A DNA stretch of 64,000 nt, taken from positions 29,889,157-29,953,156 of the forward strand of contig NC_054875.1 in the NCBI RefSeq assembly GCF_018320785.1, written 5' to 3'. The notes beneath the pieces were generated by a model. It worked only from the letters and a program-made list of their open reading frames with translations. It did no database searches and was not told where the DNA came from. The stretch's first letter is position 1, and every line of letters begins with the position of its first letter. The position numbers were made by a program, and so were the translations under genes. The stretch is from Cheilinus undulatus. Lineage: Eukaryota; Chordata; Actinopteri; Labriformes; Labridae. Positions 34,801-46,420 of this stretch are shown piece by piece.

Positions 34801-37098
34801 CTGCTGCCGCCCACTTGCTTTAATCACTGTGAGTGATACAAACATGCATACACACATATATATGCATGTACACAAATATACACACTAACAGGCATGGATG
34901 CAGCACATACAGATTATATAGTGGGTGCTATATGCTGCCTTTGTACTGTCTGATGGCTTGCTTTCCACAGGTTTTACCTGTTAAATCAATGGATTGACTG
35001 GGTCAGGTTAAAGGATTAATCATTAATCAATTTATAATTATGGGTTTGACAGAAGAGAAGAAGAAATTGACGGGGAAAGACGGTTTATGAGAGACAGGGA
35101 GGGACTTGGTAGGAGGTTCATCCTACACACTCTCAGACTTCGGCTTTTGCTGCTGCCTCTGACTCAAAACTAAACCTCACTTCCATCAAGCTCACAAACA
35201 CACACTCACAAAAGACCTACACTATACTTGCTCTTTTGTTTCTCTCTAGTCTTCATCTGAATTTGCCTCCTTTGTTCTCATCAAAGCTCTCTGTGACATG
35301 CCTGTTGTTAAAAAGAGCTTTTATGAATAAATAGGATTTGACTCCTGCACACACAACAAATTTACACATAAAAACACTCTCGCATGGGTTCATACGCGAA
35401 CAGGAGAGCTGTGAATGATTCTGCTTCAGTGATTCAGTCAAGTGCAACAGATGTGTGCTTGGTATGGCTTATTAGGACTGCATTTTTGTGAGAGCAGTGT
35501 TGCTTTTTTCACAGCAAGAAATCCAAAACCTGTCATTACGAAAAATATTCTTTATTTTTAGAAAATAGTAAATAGGCCCAAGGTTGAAAATGCAACACCA
35601 TGCAAATCACACATCTGCACCCAGCCAAAAAAAGCAAAGGTTCAAACAGGCTTATGCTGATTAGCAGAGCAGAAATGTGGAACAGGAACAATAATAAATG
35701 GAAGCAGAGTGGGAAAATTGAATCTAAAGGATTTAATGACGCAATCAATCCATCAAGGGTGGTTAATTTTTTAAAAGCAATCTTTTTTTTTTCTTCAATC
35801 ACTCTAAGAGCAATTTATCCAAGCTGGTAGCAAGGTACAGGCTTGTATCCACCAACAGTGAATTAGAGGCTAACCTTGTCTAACTTCTCAACCTCAATGG
35901 AATGGAAAGTTAATCAGACTTGGAGGTGTGTGTGCAGGCACATCAGCCTGAAGGCCACAGTGAAATATCCTCACAGCAGAACAACAATTGCCAAGAAAGT
36001 CTCCTGTGACATTTAGGAGGAGATTACTTTGATTTTTTTTATAGTGAATGCTCTGTGAAGACGATGTGCGATGTGAGGTTGTGTGGGCATGAGCGCTGTC
36101 TGCTCTGCTCGGCTGTGATTGTGTGGGTTCATTATGAGTATCACAATTACCAGAGAGTAAATTTATATTTCTTCAATTATGAAGCAGTATGGATTAGGAT
36201 TAAATAACTATGGGTTATTTTTGGCAAAAAAAATCCTTAAAATAAATTCTAAATTATTCTATGGATGTTATGCAAAAAAGCAAATTTGATTTTCCAATGT
36301 TTTTATGAATTTATATTTAACAAAAAAGCTCAACAACCTGGTACTTAGAGGTTTCTTTATTTACTGGACAGGTTTTCAGGGACAGATTTTTGTTTTAATT
36401 TTACTTCTATGTATTTACAATTTAAAAAAAAAATATTTTCACCATAAATTATCACTATTAAAACTATTTTGACAGTATGAGTGTCAAATATATCATACTT
36501 TTCAATTCAAGATGCTTAAAACAACACAATCTCTGTAACCTTTTCCTTTGAGCCCCCCACCCCCCTGCCCCATTTTTGTTTAAATCAATCAATTTTAATT
36601 TTAACAACCTCAGAGCAGATAGAGCCTCATGACCCCCTTAATCTCTGGTACCCCCCTAAGGGGGTCCCAGACCCCAGGTCGCGAACCAAGGCACTAGACC
36701 ATAGCTTCTTAATTAATTAGTCCTAGGAGCCAAATTGTGTCAGCAATGTATTTGCTTCTAATTGTTTCAATCATGTTTATTTTATAATTATAATCTGTGT
36801 ACCAATGGCGTCGAGCCAAAACCTCATATCTGCATTTTTTAAAAAACAAATTTGTGCTACTGGTCACACTTTACATCTATCAAATTTGAAACCACTAAAA
36901 AGTGTTATAAAGATGCTGACTATCACTATTCAGTGTTAATGTCATTTGAAAAATACAGCAGGTTTTTTCATTCGCTGAAAAGTGGTGGTTTTGGAGATAG
37001 GAGGTTTTCAGCCTAATGGCAGAGTTTATAATTATCTTGTTTACTGAAGTAAAATCATTTGGTTTGAAATGTGGTCAAAAATAGAGAGGGCAAACTTT

Positions 37099-37195
37099 TT
37101 TTTTTTTTTTTTTTTTTTGCCTTTCTGCCTTTATTTTGACAGGAGAGCCTAAGAGAAGCAGGACAAATGCAGATGCAGAGAGTTATGATGGTTTT
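37099..37195 (-). repeat. Truncated SINE-like repeat end
   Basis: A T run followed by GCCTTTATTTTGACAGGAGAG and further AGAGAAGCAGGACAAA. This matches the tail of the SINE at 57905-58095 (GCCTTTATTTTAATAGGATA). The tRNA-like head is not seen here. A fragment resembling such a head lies near 37922-37948 (CTACCCACTGAGCTAAAACC). Confidence 0.5.
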
Positions 37196-39889
37196 CAAGT
37201 GAGAATTTCTCTACTCAAAACATAAAAATATTTAATAGCATAAAAATACAAAGCCTTAAGTTTTTACAGAACTGTTTTAAACTGTAAAGTGATTAAGAAA
37301 AGTCTTTATTTTAGGTTTTTTGTATGACAGCCCACTGTGTTATGAACCACCAGGCAGTGAAATCTGCTCTAGGAAGGTGTGGGCGTGTCGGTTGAATGAG
37401 CTGAAGCCACACCCACTCACGGAAAGACTGAAGTTTGAGATTAAACTCGTTTTTTTCTGGTACCAATCTCTCTGCTATGATACTTTTAATGACACGTGGG
37501 CCACCGTGGCTGATAGATTTTGGAAATTCACTTCACAATTAACAAAAAAACAGCGTGTAGCTGACCGTTAACTTTCAATGAAGACAGTGACATCAGCTAA
37601 CAACAGACAGAGTTGAGATGAACTGCTTGGTGATTTTTTTATATTGTTGTAGCAGTAGGGGGGCGGGGTAATTCCCCATTCATACTGGTGATGTCATAGA
37701 CTCTTAAATTTGCCATACTCAATTAAAACAGTCTGTCACACATAGATCTTAGTGTTTTCACATGTTTACAGCAACCTTTTTCCAACATATCTAGTGTGTT
37801 AAGGCAAAGTTTGGATTTGACTTTACAGGGACTTTAATACTTTCCAAAAAATTAAAGTGTTTCCTTTTTCTGAAAAGAGAGGTATTTCTACAAAGTGCAA
37901 ATGCAGTGACTTTTTAAAGGCCTACTCTACCCACTGAGCTAAAACCAGCACCCAGAGTGGGCTAACTTTGTCATGATTGCATCATTTTACCCTTTGTATA
38001 ATAATGCAAATTAATGACATGGCTCCATGTGGGCCACATAATTGACATTGGTGGGCTGGATCTGGCTCTTGGCTACACAAGACCATCATTCCCTTTGAAA
38101 ACTTCAACTCCCAAAGAAGCTGCCAAGTAAGAAAGAACTCAGTTCAAAACCAAAACAATAGAAGGTGTATATAATTTTTCTATTTTTGGTATTTAAAAAA
38201 ACAAGAAATTACCTGAAACTAGTGCCATGGTATTGATATATATATATAAGGAAACCATCTGACTTTACTCGAATTGCACCAAAGTTTAAATTTCTAGCAC
38301 TGTAATATATGAAATACATTAAAATGTTTTGTAATAATTAAAAACAACATCACTAAAAAGCAACCTCTTGTTATAAATGAGTCAGGGTTGATTTGACAAA
38401 CTTGTTTTAAAATGGTACTTTAGTTAATTATTAGGATATGAGTAAAGCAAATAGATAATTAGTTTCTTTAAAAATAACTGCATTAGTCCTGCTTTTTATT
38501 ACGAAATAACAGATCTTCAGTATGAATCAACAAAACTCATGACAAATTTAGACGTGACGGTTCAGTCATAGTGAGAGAGAAGAAAATAGAGCAAGTTCAT
38601 CAAAGGGTGTTTACTACTATATGGAAATATAGAAATGACTGTTGTGCTCTTCTGCATGTATACTTTGATATTAAGCATACTGAACACACACGCGCACACA
38701 CATTTATCACTGAAGTCATACTGTGCTGTCAATCAGCAAAGGCACCGCGGAGGCACTCGGCGCACTCTTCCTCCCTCTCATCCTCTCTCTTTCTGTCTGT
38801 TTGTCCTTCTGTCTGGCTTTGCACGATTTAATCTGACTGTCACAAACACACAAACTCACACACACAGACACACACAAACACGCACAGGGTCAGGGCCTTG
38901 ACAAGAAAAGGTCACAGGAGTTTACTTCACTCTATAAATCAAAGAAATGGAAAGGTAAAGGAGTCAAAAAGGGCTCAAAAGCCTCTGCGGGTGAGAAATT
39001 ATGAGTGAAATCACTCCCACTCCTCATGAAAAAGTTTGCTTCTGATATTCACTTTGAATCCAAAATGCCCTTTCACATTGTTTCTTTTTAGTCCCTGCCT
39101 TATGCGTAGCCTCGTATGGGGTGTCTGATCACGTTTCAGGCTGAGTGGGGGATCTATGATGGATGTCTGATGCAGCAGAAATTTGTTGCTGAATGTAACA
39201 GATCTGAGAAGAAGGGAGGGGGGAGGAGGGTTAGAGGACAAAGTGGCTATAGAGATAGCTAAATAGATATATGGATGCAAAGATATTGAAAAGACAGACA
39301 GAGTTGAAGTGTTAAAGGGAGAAGGGGGGGCGAGCGGAGGAGGTAAGGAGTACTACTAGCCCTGTGGTGGATTACTCTCTAAGGAGCCGGCTAAGCTGAT
39401 AAAGGACAGGGTGATATGGGCGATAGCTTAATGGGCAAAAGGCCAGGTCAGCCTGGTCACCGCTCTGACCCATTCTTCAACAGGATGAGCCAGCAGCCCT
39501 GCCCGCAGCAGGCTCAAGCACAATGAGGATGGGCTTATGGCTCAGGAGTTACTATTAACACCCACGCACACACCACTTACTGCTCACACACACACACACA
39601 TTAAAACATAAACATGCAAGCAAGGAGTCATTTTTAGACCGATTCTAAATGAAAACAGCTCTCTTATGACGGAATTGAAACTCCTCTGACATAAATGTTG
39701 CCCTTTCTTGTTGAAAGGGACAGATTTTAAAGTGTATGCAATCTGTGCAGCAGAATAAACTGAATATTACACCTTGCTTGAAGCAGATTTTGCTAAATAT
39801 GGAAAGAAAACAGCAGAGTCAGAGGGACAAAAAGAGCTGAAAGACAGCAGACGAGTGTGAGAAATGCAGACGAGAGGGTGAGGCCTGTA

Positions 39890-40060
39890 ATGTATTGCTG
39901 GGTTAATCCCTGTGAATCCTAACTTGTCCAGGCCTAAGGCAGGCTTAGTATAGTTCTAGGAGGAAATCCCCCTGTGTAGTGGTACAGGCCATTAGCCCCT
40001 AGGGTATAAATAGGGCAGCTATGGCTCCTTAAGCTGGCTTTTACGCAATATCAGTTAAAA
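39890..40060. promoter_or_regulatory. Candidate regulatory block with TATA/MEF2-like motif
   Basis: A non-repetitive stretch holding GGGTATAAATAGGGCAG near 39999-40017. TATAAATAG fits both a TATA box and a MEF2 site. The sequence looks unlike the surrounding AT-rich or simple-repeat DNA. There is no transcript evidence; a conserved enhancer or first-exon promoter is possible. Confidence 0.25.
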
Positions 40061-40828
40061 ATATGACTTGACTAATTACATGCAGGTCAGCCAGTCAGCA
40101 GAAGTAAAAATTCCTCCACCTCGCTCTCCTCTCTTTCCTCTGTCTGTCTCCCTGCAAGCAGACATATATACGAGCATGCACGCACAGGTCAACAGGGAAC
40201 AAGTGGTAACAGTTAGCAGGTATTCTGCAAAGCCTTGTGGCTGACATTTTCTGTGGCAGGTGTTATGTTGCTGTCATTCATTGACATTTAAGTGTGTGCT
40301 GATAGGAGTTTCAGTTTTGCACTTTTCCACTGCCTCGATCTGATAATTTGCCTGTTATGCGGTACCTGCACCCACCACAGAGAGATGACTTTAGTTTAAA
40401 TTTATAAGGCACAAAAAGCATCACAAACACGTTAAAAAGGAACATGAAACAAACATCAAATGCTCTTGTATCGGTTTGTTGACTTCAGTTCCCGCAGAGC
40501 TGCGCTGATGTCACATACTGCTGGTGCACAGTCATGCTTTTGTGCCTTCTCTTTCACATCGCTTATTTAATTAGTTTTCAAACTTTTGACATGCTCAGCT
40601 TCAGGTAGAAGTCTGCCTCTTACTAGTTTATGATTAGCCCAAGTCAGAGCCCTTGATGTGAGTAGTACTCTCACGCTATGAGATCAGTAGCTTATAAAGG
40701 GGAGCTGGGAGGGGAGGAGGGGGAGTATGGGAGAAAAGAGTTGAGAGAGAGGCTCAGCGAGCGAGAAGCGTCTGACGGGGTAGAAGCAGCTTGAAAGAGC
40801 GAGGACAAGTGTGTATGTGAGAAGAATT

Positions 40829-40893
40829 TGTGTGTGTGTGTGTGTGGGGGTGTGTGTGTGTGGGGTGGGGTGGGGTGGGGTGGGGGGGGGGGG
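40829..40893 (+). repeat. Compound microsatellite (GT)n-(GGGGT)n-poly(G)
   Basis: TGTGTGTGTGTGTGTG, then GGGTGGGGTGGGGTGGGG, then a G run of about 10. The G-strand could form a quadruplex. Confidence 0.9.
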
Positions 40894-42920
40894 TTACTTT
40901 CATTCCAAAAGATTTGTTGTTTTTGGCACTGTTCCCCCCGCAGACTGCCAGTCAAACTGGGTTTTCTGTTGGTTCTCTGGTTAAACAGCAAAATGTCAGC
41001 AAGCTGAAAGCAGAGCGATGACATCTCCATGGAGAGAGAGCATGGCCAGGTCTCCCATTGGCAGCTCAAGTGCCATTCATCTTCTAAGAGACTGTCTAGA
41101 CTGGCTTCATAGATACTGTCTGGAGTACCTTTATCACTGCACTGTATTCACTGTATTCAAGGCAACATTGCTATACACTGCCATTATTGCTTTTGTTCTG
41201 CAACCCCTCCCACACCAAATCTGCTGCCCAGCCACACACACACGGTCACAGCCATTAACTCAACACATGGCTTATGCTGCTTGTTCAAAAGGGTGCTGGG
41301 AATTTATTTGAAATAGGATTGAGTGGGTTTAATGCTTGTTTTTAACATGAAAATAAGGGGCACTCCCACTTATGAGGGAACCTTTTTTCACTTGTAATTT
41401 GATTATTAGGGGTAATAATGTCCAAAAAAGCCTCAAATTAATAAACAAAGAGAGAAAAAGCAGTGCAGGATTGAAAAGAAGGAGTCAATGAATAGATGCA
41501 TTGCAAGGGTAGGGAAGGTTATACAGATCCAACTCCAGCACAGGTTCCCAGGACACTATTGATGCTGTATACTGCAGGATGTCTCAGATGTTACACTTTC
41601 TGTACTGTGATACTGTGCGATATATTATGTTTGTGCACACTGGATCTGCAAATTCTCTCCTGCACGGGCTCCATCAGGCAAAGAGGCAGGCCTGGCTGAA
41701 AAACTGTGGGTGTGAGCGGTGGGTGGAGGGGTTGAAAGGTCATCGACCCCCATTGTAGCTGAAGTGTGGAGGAGGAGGAGAACATACTGCCTGATCATAC
41801 GCGAGGGTTAGTGATTCAGGGCCGGGAGAAAACAATCCGTACGAAATAAACAGAGCAAAGGAATGACTCGGAGAACTCGTTGATTGCAGTTTGCATATGT
41901 ACACAGACGCACGCATATTTTCTCTTAGTGTGCACGTTACTCTCATGGTACACCTCAACCAACAGGTGTGTCTGTCACCTTTAAGTAGTCTGGCTCTGTG
42001 TCAAGTGTATTCAGACACCTGCCTATGTTTGGGATTATTCATCACACTCCTGGCTCCCCGGCTGAGCTCCCAAGCCAATTCTCAGAGGCTTCCAACTGTG
42101 AGAGAGCTGATCTGGGAATGGTGGCCAAGCAGATCCTATTGGTTGATCTTAAAATGGCTTAAACAAAGAACTAACTCACAACAGCAAATAAGCAACTTCT
42201 AAAAGTTGTTTGTTTTCCCCTTAAAACTCAGAATGACACTTTTAAAACTTTATATGGAGGCAGTCAGGTAGTCAAAGTTTTTCATAGTTTGACACTTTTT
42301 ACCATAGTGATGCTTACTCTTATGTTGGAATGATCAAAAGTATCAGAAGGTATTAAAGTTGAAATAAACTGCAGATCTTCAAACATATTTCCAACTGGAA
42401 GCAGAAGAGAGCAGCAGTGACTGATTCTGATTCCCATGTTGGCAAATGCTGATGTTTCTGAGCTCCTTTTGGTGTCTCATGAAGAAGAAAAGTTACATTT
42501 TTTTTTACAAGCAGGAAAAAGGTGATTCTCTCCAAACCGTCCAAATACACCATCAACATTATGTCAGTGTTTTGTTTTTGTTGTATTTGTGCAGTTAAGA
42601 CAGTGTGTGGGAGTTTGATTTAGTTTTTGGAGATTAAAAATATCAAACTCCTTAAATTGGGGTTTAGGACTTTTTAAAAGTATGATAAAATGTAAAATTC
42701 TGGTAGGGGCAGGATTACTTGAATTTGTCAGTTCATTGCACGTCAAAATGCAACCTTTAAGTCCATATTGACAATGTGAAGCACTGCTTATCAGTGTAAG
42801 TGTTTTGTATCATCATAAATTTTAGATTAATTATTTAAATGATTGCTGCACTGCCACACCAATGTGGTCCAACACCATGGCTTAGGGGAAGGAGAAGCTC
42901 CAAAGCCCTTGTATATATAT

Positions 42921-44340
42921 TTGGGCTGAAACAAATTATCCGAGTGATTCGATTCAAAAAAATCCTTGAGGCAAATTATCTGCCTTGAGGCTTTGCTTTA
43001 ATCAGTCCTGTATCCATATACGCCCATGCTGGAAGCTTGGTATCGCATCGTGTGTTGCATGGCGTGCTGTGTTTCACATGGACAGCTATATGTGTGGCAC
43101 AATGCACTTGTTTTCGCTAATACTATAGCATAACATGCATGATTTGAGGCATGAAAATCACAAAGGAAGAGAAGTTGATGCAGTGATGTTTACCGGCACT
43201 CGTCCTGCGTTTTTACGCAGTCACTAGCCGTGGCTTCATGGCAAATATGGCACTATGCCTGCACCTGTAAATCTATGCAGATCTCCAAGTTTACGTGCTG
43301 CCTGTATGACTCGCTGGTGTGAAACAGCACTCAGTTAGTGTCTTCAGACTTCAGGGAATTTCATTAACTTCTCTGATGGACCCGACGGTTTCACAGAAGA
43401 CAGCCAGACTTCACGATTAAAGTCCTGTTTTGGTTCTTTCCCTCTCTCTCCCTCTCTCTCTCTCGCGTGCGCACATTATACATTTAATTATAAATCATTT
43501 AAATTCAGCGCACTGACTTCTTGATTCCAGTGTATTTTTCAAAAAGTTTTAGCATCCCATATAATTTGGTAAGACTTATAGTGATAATGAATTGACACCA
43601 GTGAAACTGAAACATGCTATTGCCACAGACAGTGACTGAGACTAAATAGGTTAATTTTCATCATCATACAGTCAGGATTCAACAGATCATAGACACAGAT
43701 TTACCCCTTAAAATGTGTTCTCCATGTCAGTGGATGATCTTAAAGGTCAGATTTTTATGGTGGATGAACTCACAAACAAAAAATGTGCAAAGATTAAAAG
43801 TGAACACCCTTTGAAAAAATAGACCATATTCCTGTAATCTTAAGGTTCAGCTTTCAGACATCATTAGACCACTGTGTGAATGATGGAGCTTTATTCTTCA
43901 TAGAGGATGTTAAAATGATTAAGTGTCCCTTTACTTTAATGACGAATTTGAAAATAAAAATAAACTACTAAAGAAGAAATAAAGTGTTGACACCAAACAT
44001 TTCCTGGTAGAGGATCACTAAAACCCCAAATATGGCATAATCTAATGTAACTATTTAACTTCCTTTCCTTGTAACTTTAAGAAATGTAAATTTCCATCAG
44101 AACTTAATTGCACTTTGTTAAATATTTTTTTTGAGAACCTGTTAATACCAATGTTTAATAAGAAGTAGTTCATTTGAGGGACCCAGCTCCTTTTCTCATT
44201 TGTCCAGTACTTCTTCTCTTGAAAAAGCAAAAGTGACTGATTAAAAAAAATGCAATATTTCTTATTAGAGTACTCGATTAATGGTCAGAAGAATCGATAA
44301 GAGTACTGGATTACAAAAAGAATCTATTACTGCAGCCCTA
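42921..44340. mobile_element. hAT-like DNA element, non-coding
   Basis: The left end TTGGGCTGAAACAAATTATC and right end ATTACTGCAGCCCTA form the TAGGGCTGCA-type terminus seen in fish hAT elements. The flanking 8-mers ATATATAT (42913-42920) and ATATAAAT (44341-44348) differ at one base, consistent with an 8-bp target duplication. The inner terminal blocks CGAGTGATTCGATTCAAAAA and GAATCGATAAGAGTACTGGA are also partly inverted. No transposase frame seen. Confidence 0.65.
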
Positions 44341-44670
44341 ATATAAATAAGTATGCAGGAGTGCATGTACAAAATGACTCAGTCAATTCAACGATCCCTG
44401 TTTTTTCAGTGTAAGAAAATCAATTAATGTTGAGAATTTAGCTACAACATTTTCTCATTAAAATGTTTGTTATGCTTTTACTTTGTAACTTTTTCTTTCT
44501 TAAGCCAGGGCTAACATACTTCCTGTTTGTATAAAAACCTAAATAAGGAAATTGTTGGACATTTTTAGGTGTACATTACATTATTGTTGTCAGTTCAGGA
44601 ATGCCCACAGAAATAGCTCGGCCCTTGAAATGCCCAGTGAAAGATGTTTTTTTTTTTTAAATATCAATAT

Positions 44671-44742
44671 AATGGACCGTATTTTTGCTGACCTCCATGT
44701 CCCAGTGGCCCCCCTTTCCCCCCTTATGGGCAGCCCTGGTCC
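44671..44742 (+). repeat. End of the element family seen at 10888-11550
   Basis: ATAATGGACCGTATTTTTGC, then TGACCTCCATGTCCC, then CTTATGGGCAGCCCTGG. It matches the right end at about 11476-11550. Confidence 0.5.
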
Positions 44743-45614
44743 ACTGAGTCTTCACGTCTCTTCAGGTGAAATGAGACATTCAGAAGCACATTCTCATCCT
44801 TATTTTCTATCACTAAGGGAGCAGAAAGATGTCAGCTACAGCCCTGCTACATTAGCTAAACGGTGCACCTTAAATAACAAAAGTGCCACACATGTTTTTA
44901 AAAAATGATGCATCAATGCTGAAACTTGGTCTCAACACACGATAAGTATGTTAATGTTGACAGCACTTCTTATGAACAATTACAGAGTATGCACTTTACA
45001 TTTAAAACTTATTTTAAACACCATCAAATAAGACTGGAGCTTAAACTGCAGGGGTCATGAATGCTTTGGGGGCTGAACTTTCAAATAACTAAAATAGATA
45101 GAAATTTTTGTTCTTACTAACATAGTTTAAAAAAATGCATGTATTTTCTTTCAAATGTATGACATTTTTACTCCCCTGAAAGGAAGCTCAGTTGTTCTAC
45201 CCCAGCCAGCCACAGGGGGGCAAGTGAGATATTTTTTTGGGGGCTGTTACGTTCCCCATCACTGGGTTTGAAGCTAATATGCTGTGTTGTGATTGGTGAA
45301 ACACCAGTGTAAGAAACAGGTCTAGTTTTGATTCTCAGGAAGAAGTAAAAAGAAACCCAGTTTTAATCAAGAATGAATTGATAGGTATTTGTTTCATGCA
45401 TCATATGCCATGAGTTGATCCTTAGTTATCTTTAGTTGTAGTTTTTGGAAGCCTTATGTCTTTCAAGTGTTATTTTAACATTTATTTCCCTTGTGTTTCT
45501 ATGTGTGCTTATTTTGTTTGTTCAGACTGTCATGTGTCCCATTTTATTTAATAGGTTACCTTTTGCCTTCATTGTTCCTTGGTTGTTCATATTTCCCCAG
45601 TTTTAGCTGCCATG
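44743..45614. other. No gene or clear repeat recognised
   Basis: AT-rich sequence with chance frames only. Confidence 0.4.
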
Positions 45615-45875
45615 TTTTACCTTCGCCAAGGAGGTTATGTGATTGGCAGGGTTTGTTAGTTTGTTTGTTGGCAACATAACTTAAAAAGTTATGGACGGAT
45701 TTTGATGAAATTGTCAGGAAATGTCAGAAATGGCATAAGGAAGAACTGATTAGATTTTGGAGTGATCTGGATCACCGTCCAGTGATCTGGATCCAGGAAT
45801 TTTTAAAAGGATTCTTCACTATTGGGAGATAGGGCTAATGGCGGACGTCTGCGCTCTCTGGGTGCTTTTCTAGTT
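45615..45875 (+). repeat. Interspersed repeat with 'gttatgg' module, copy 2
   Basis: TTTACCTTCGCCAAGGAGGT, AAAAAGTTATGGACGGATTT, ACTGATTAGATTTTGG and GTGATCTGGATC occur in order, and it ends GCTTTTCTAGTTT. It is related in module order to 20385-20690 and better preserved. Confidence 0.6.
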
Positions 45876-45879
45876 TCTA

Positions 45880-46420
45880 TTTATTTTATGCTTTTTTTGG
45901 GCTTTGAATGACAGTATTTCCCAGGTCTTAGTGTCTAGTATTTATTGTTTATTTATCATTTATTTAGCATTACTTGGTCATCCTTCCCTCCTTTTGTTCT
46001 TGTGTTAATTTGTTCTCTTGTTGAGTCCTTCCAGTTTCCCATTGTATTTTGCAATCCTTTTCCCTTGTGTTTCATGTCCAGTTTGGCTTCCTGGTGTTTT
46101 CCCTCCACTGTGATTGTGACATTTATCTCACATGTGCTAGATTTTCTGAGTCTCACCTGTGTCCAATTATCCTTGTGTGTATTTAGTCTCTGGGATCCTG
46201 CCTTTCTGGGTCAGATTGCATATCTTTCTCCAAGCAGCTCCTTGTGAATTCTCCTGATTATCTGGCAATTTTTTATTGGTTTCTGTTTTTCGTGTTTTCC
46301 TGTGGACTGAGCTTAAAGTGTTTCTTTGTTTTCTGATACGTTGTTAAAAAAATCTTTAAGTTTGGTTCTACACTTGGGTCCTCCTCTTTTGTTAGCCATG
46401 TTTGTGACATCTTAAATGCT
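45880..46420 (+). repeat. T-rich LTR-like or interspersed repeat (tentative)
   Basis: Pyrimidine-rich sequence with CACCTGTGTCCAATTATCC, GTGTGTATTTAGTCTCTGGG and ACACTTGGGTCCTCCTCTTT, phrases common in teleost retroelement ends. No coding region. The class is uncertain. Confidence 0.35.

Larger units (their letters stand above)
31808..42920. other. Gene-poor region upstream of the ataxin-1 family gene
   Basis: No coding exon recognised. It probably holds non-coding 5' exons and regulatory DNA of the - strand ataxin-1 gene, whose relatives have several untranslated first exons. GC-richer unique islands occur near 32930-33140, 34430-34580 and 39890-40060. Simple repeats lie near 34690 (GT), 38850 (CA), 39588 (CA), 40829-40893 (GT then GGGGT) and 37099-37118 (T). 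Proline-rich open frames near 32.9-33.2 kb come from a CCACCGCCGCC-type tract and lack conservation or splice support that I can judge. Confidence 0.5.
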
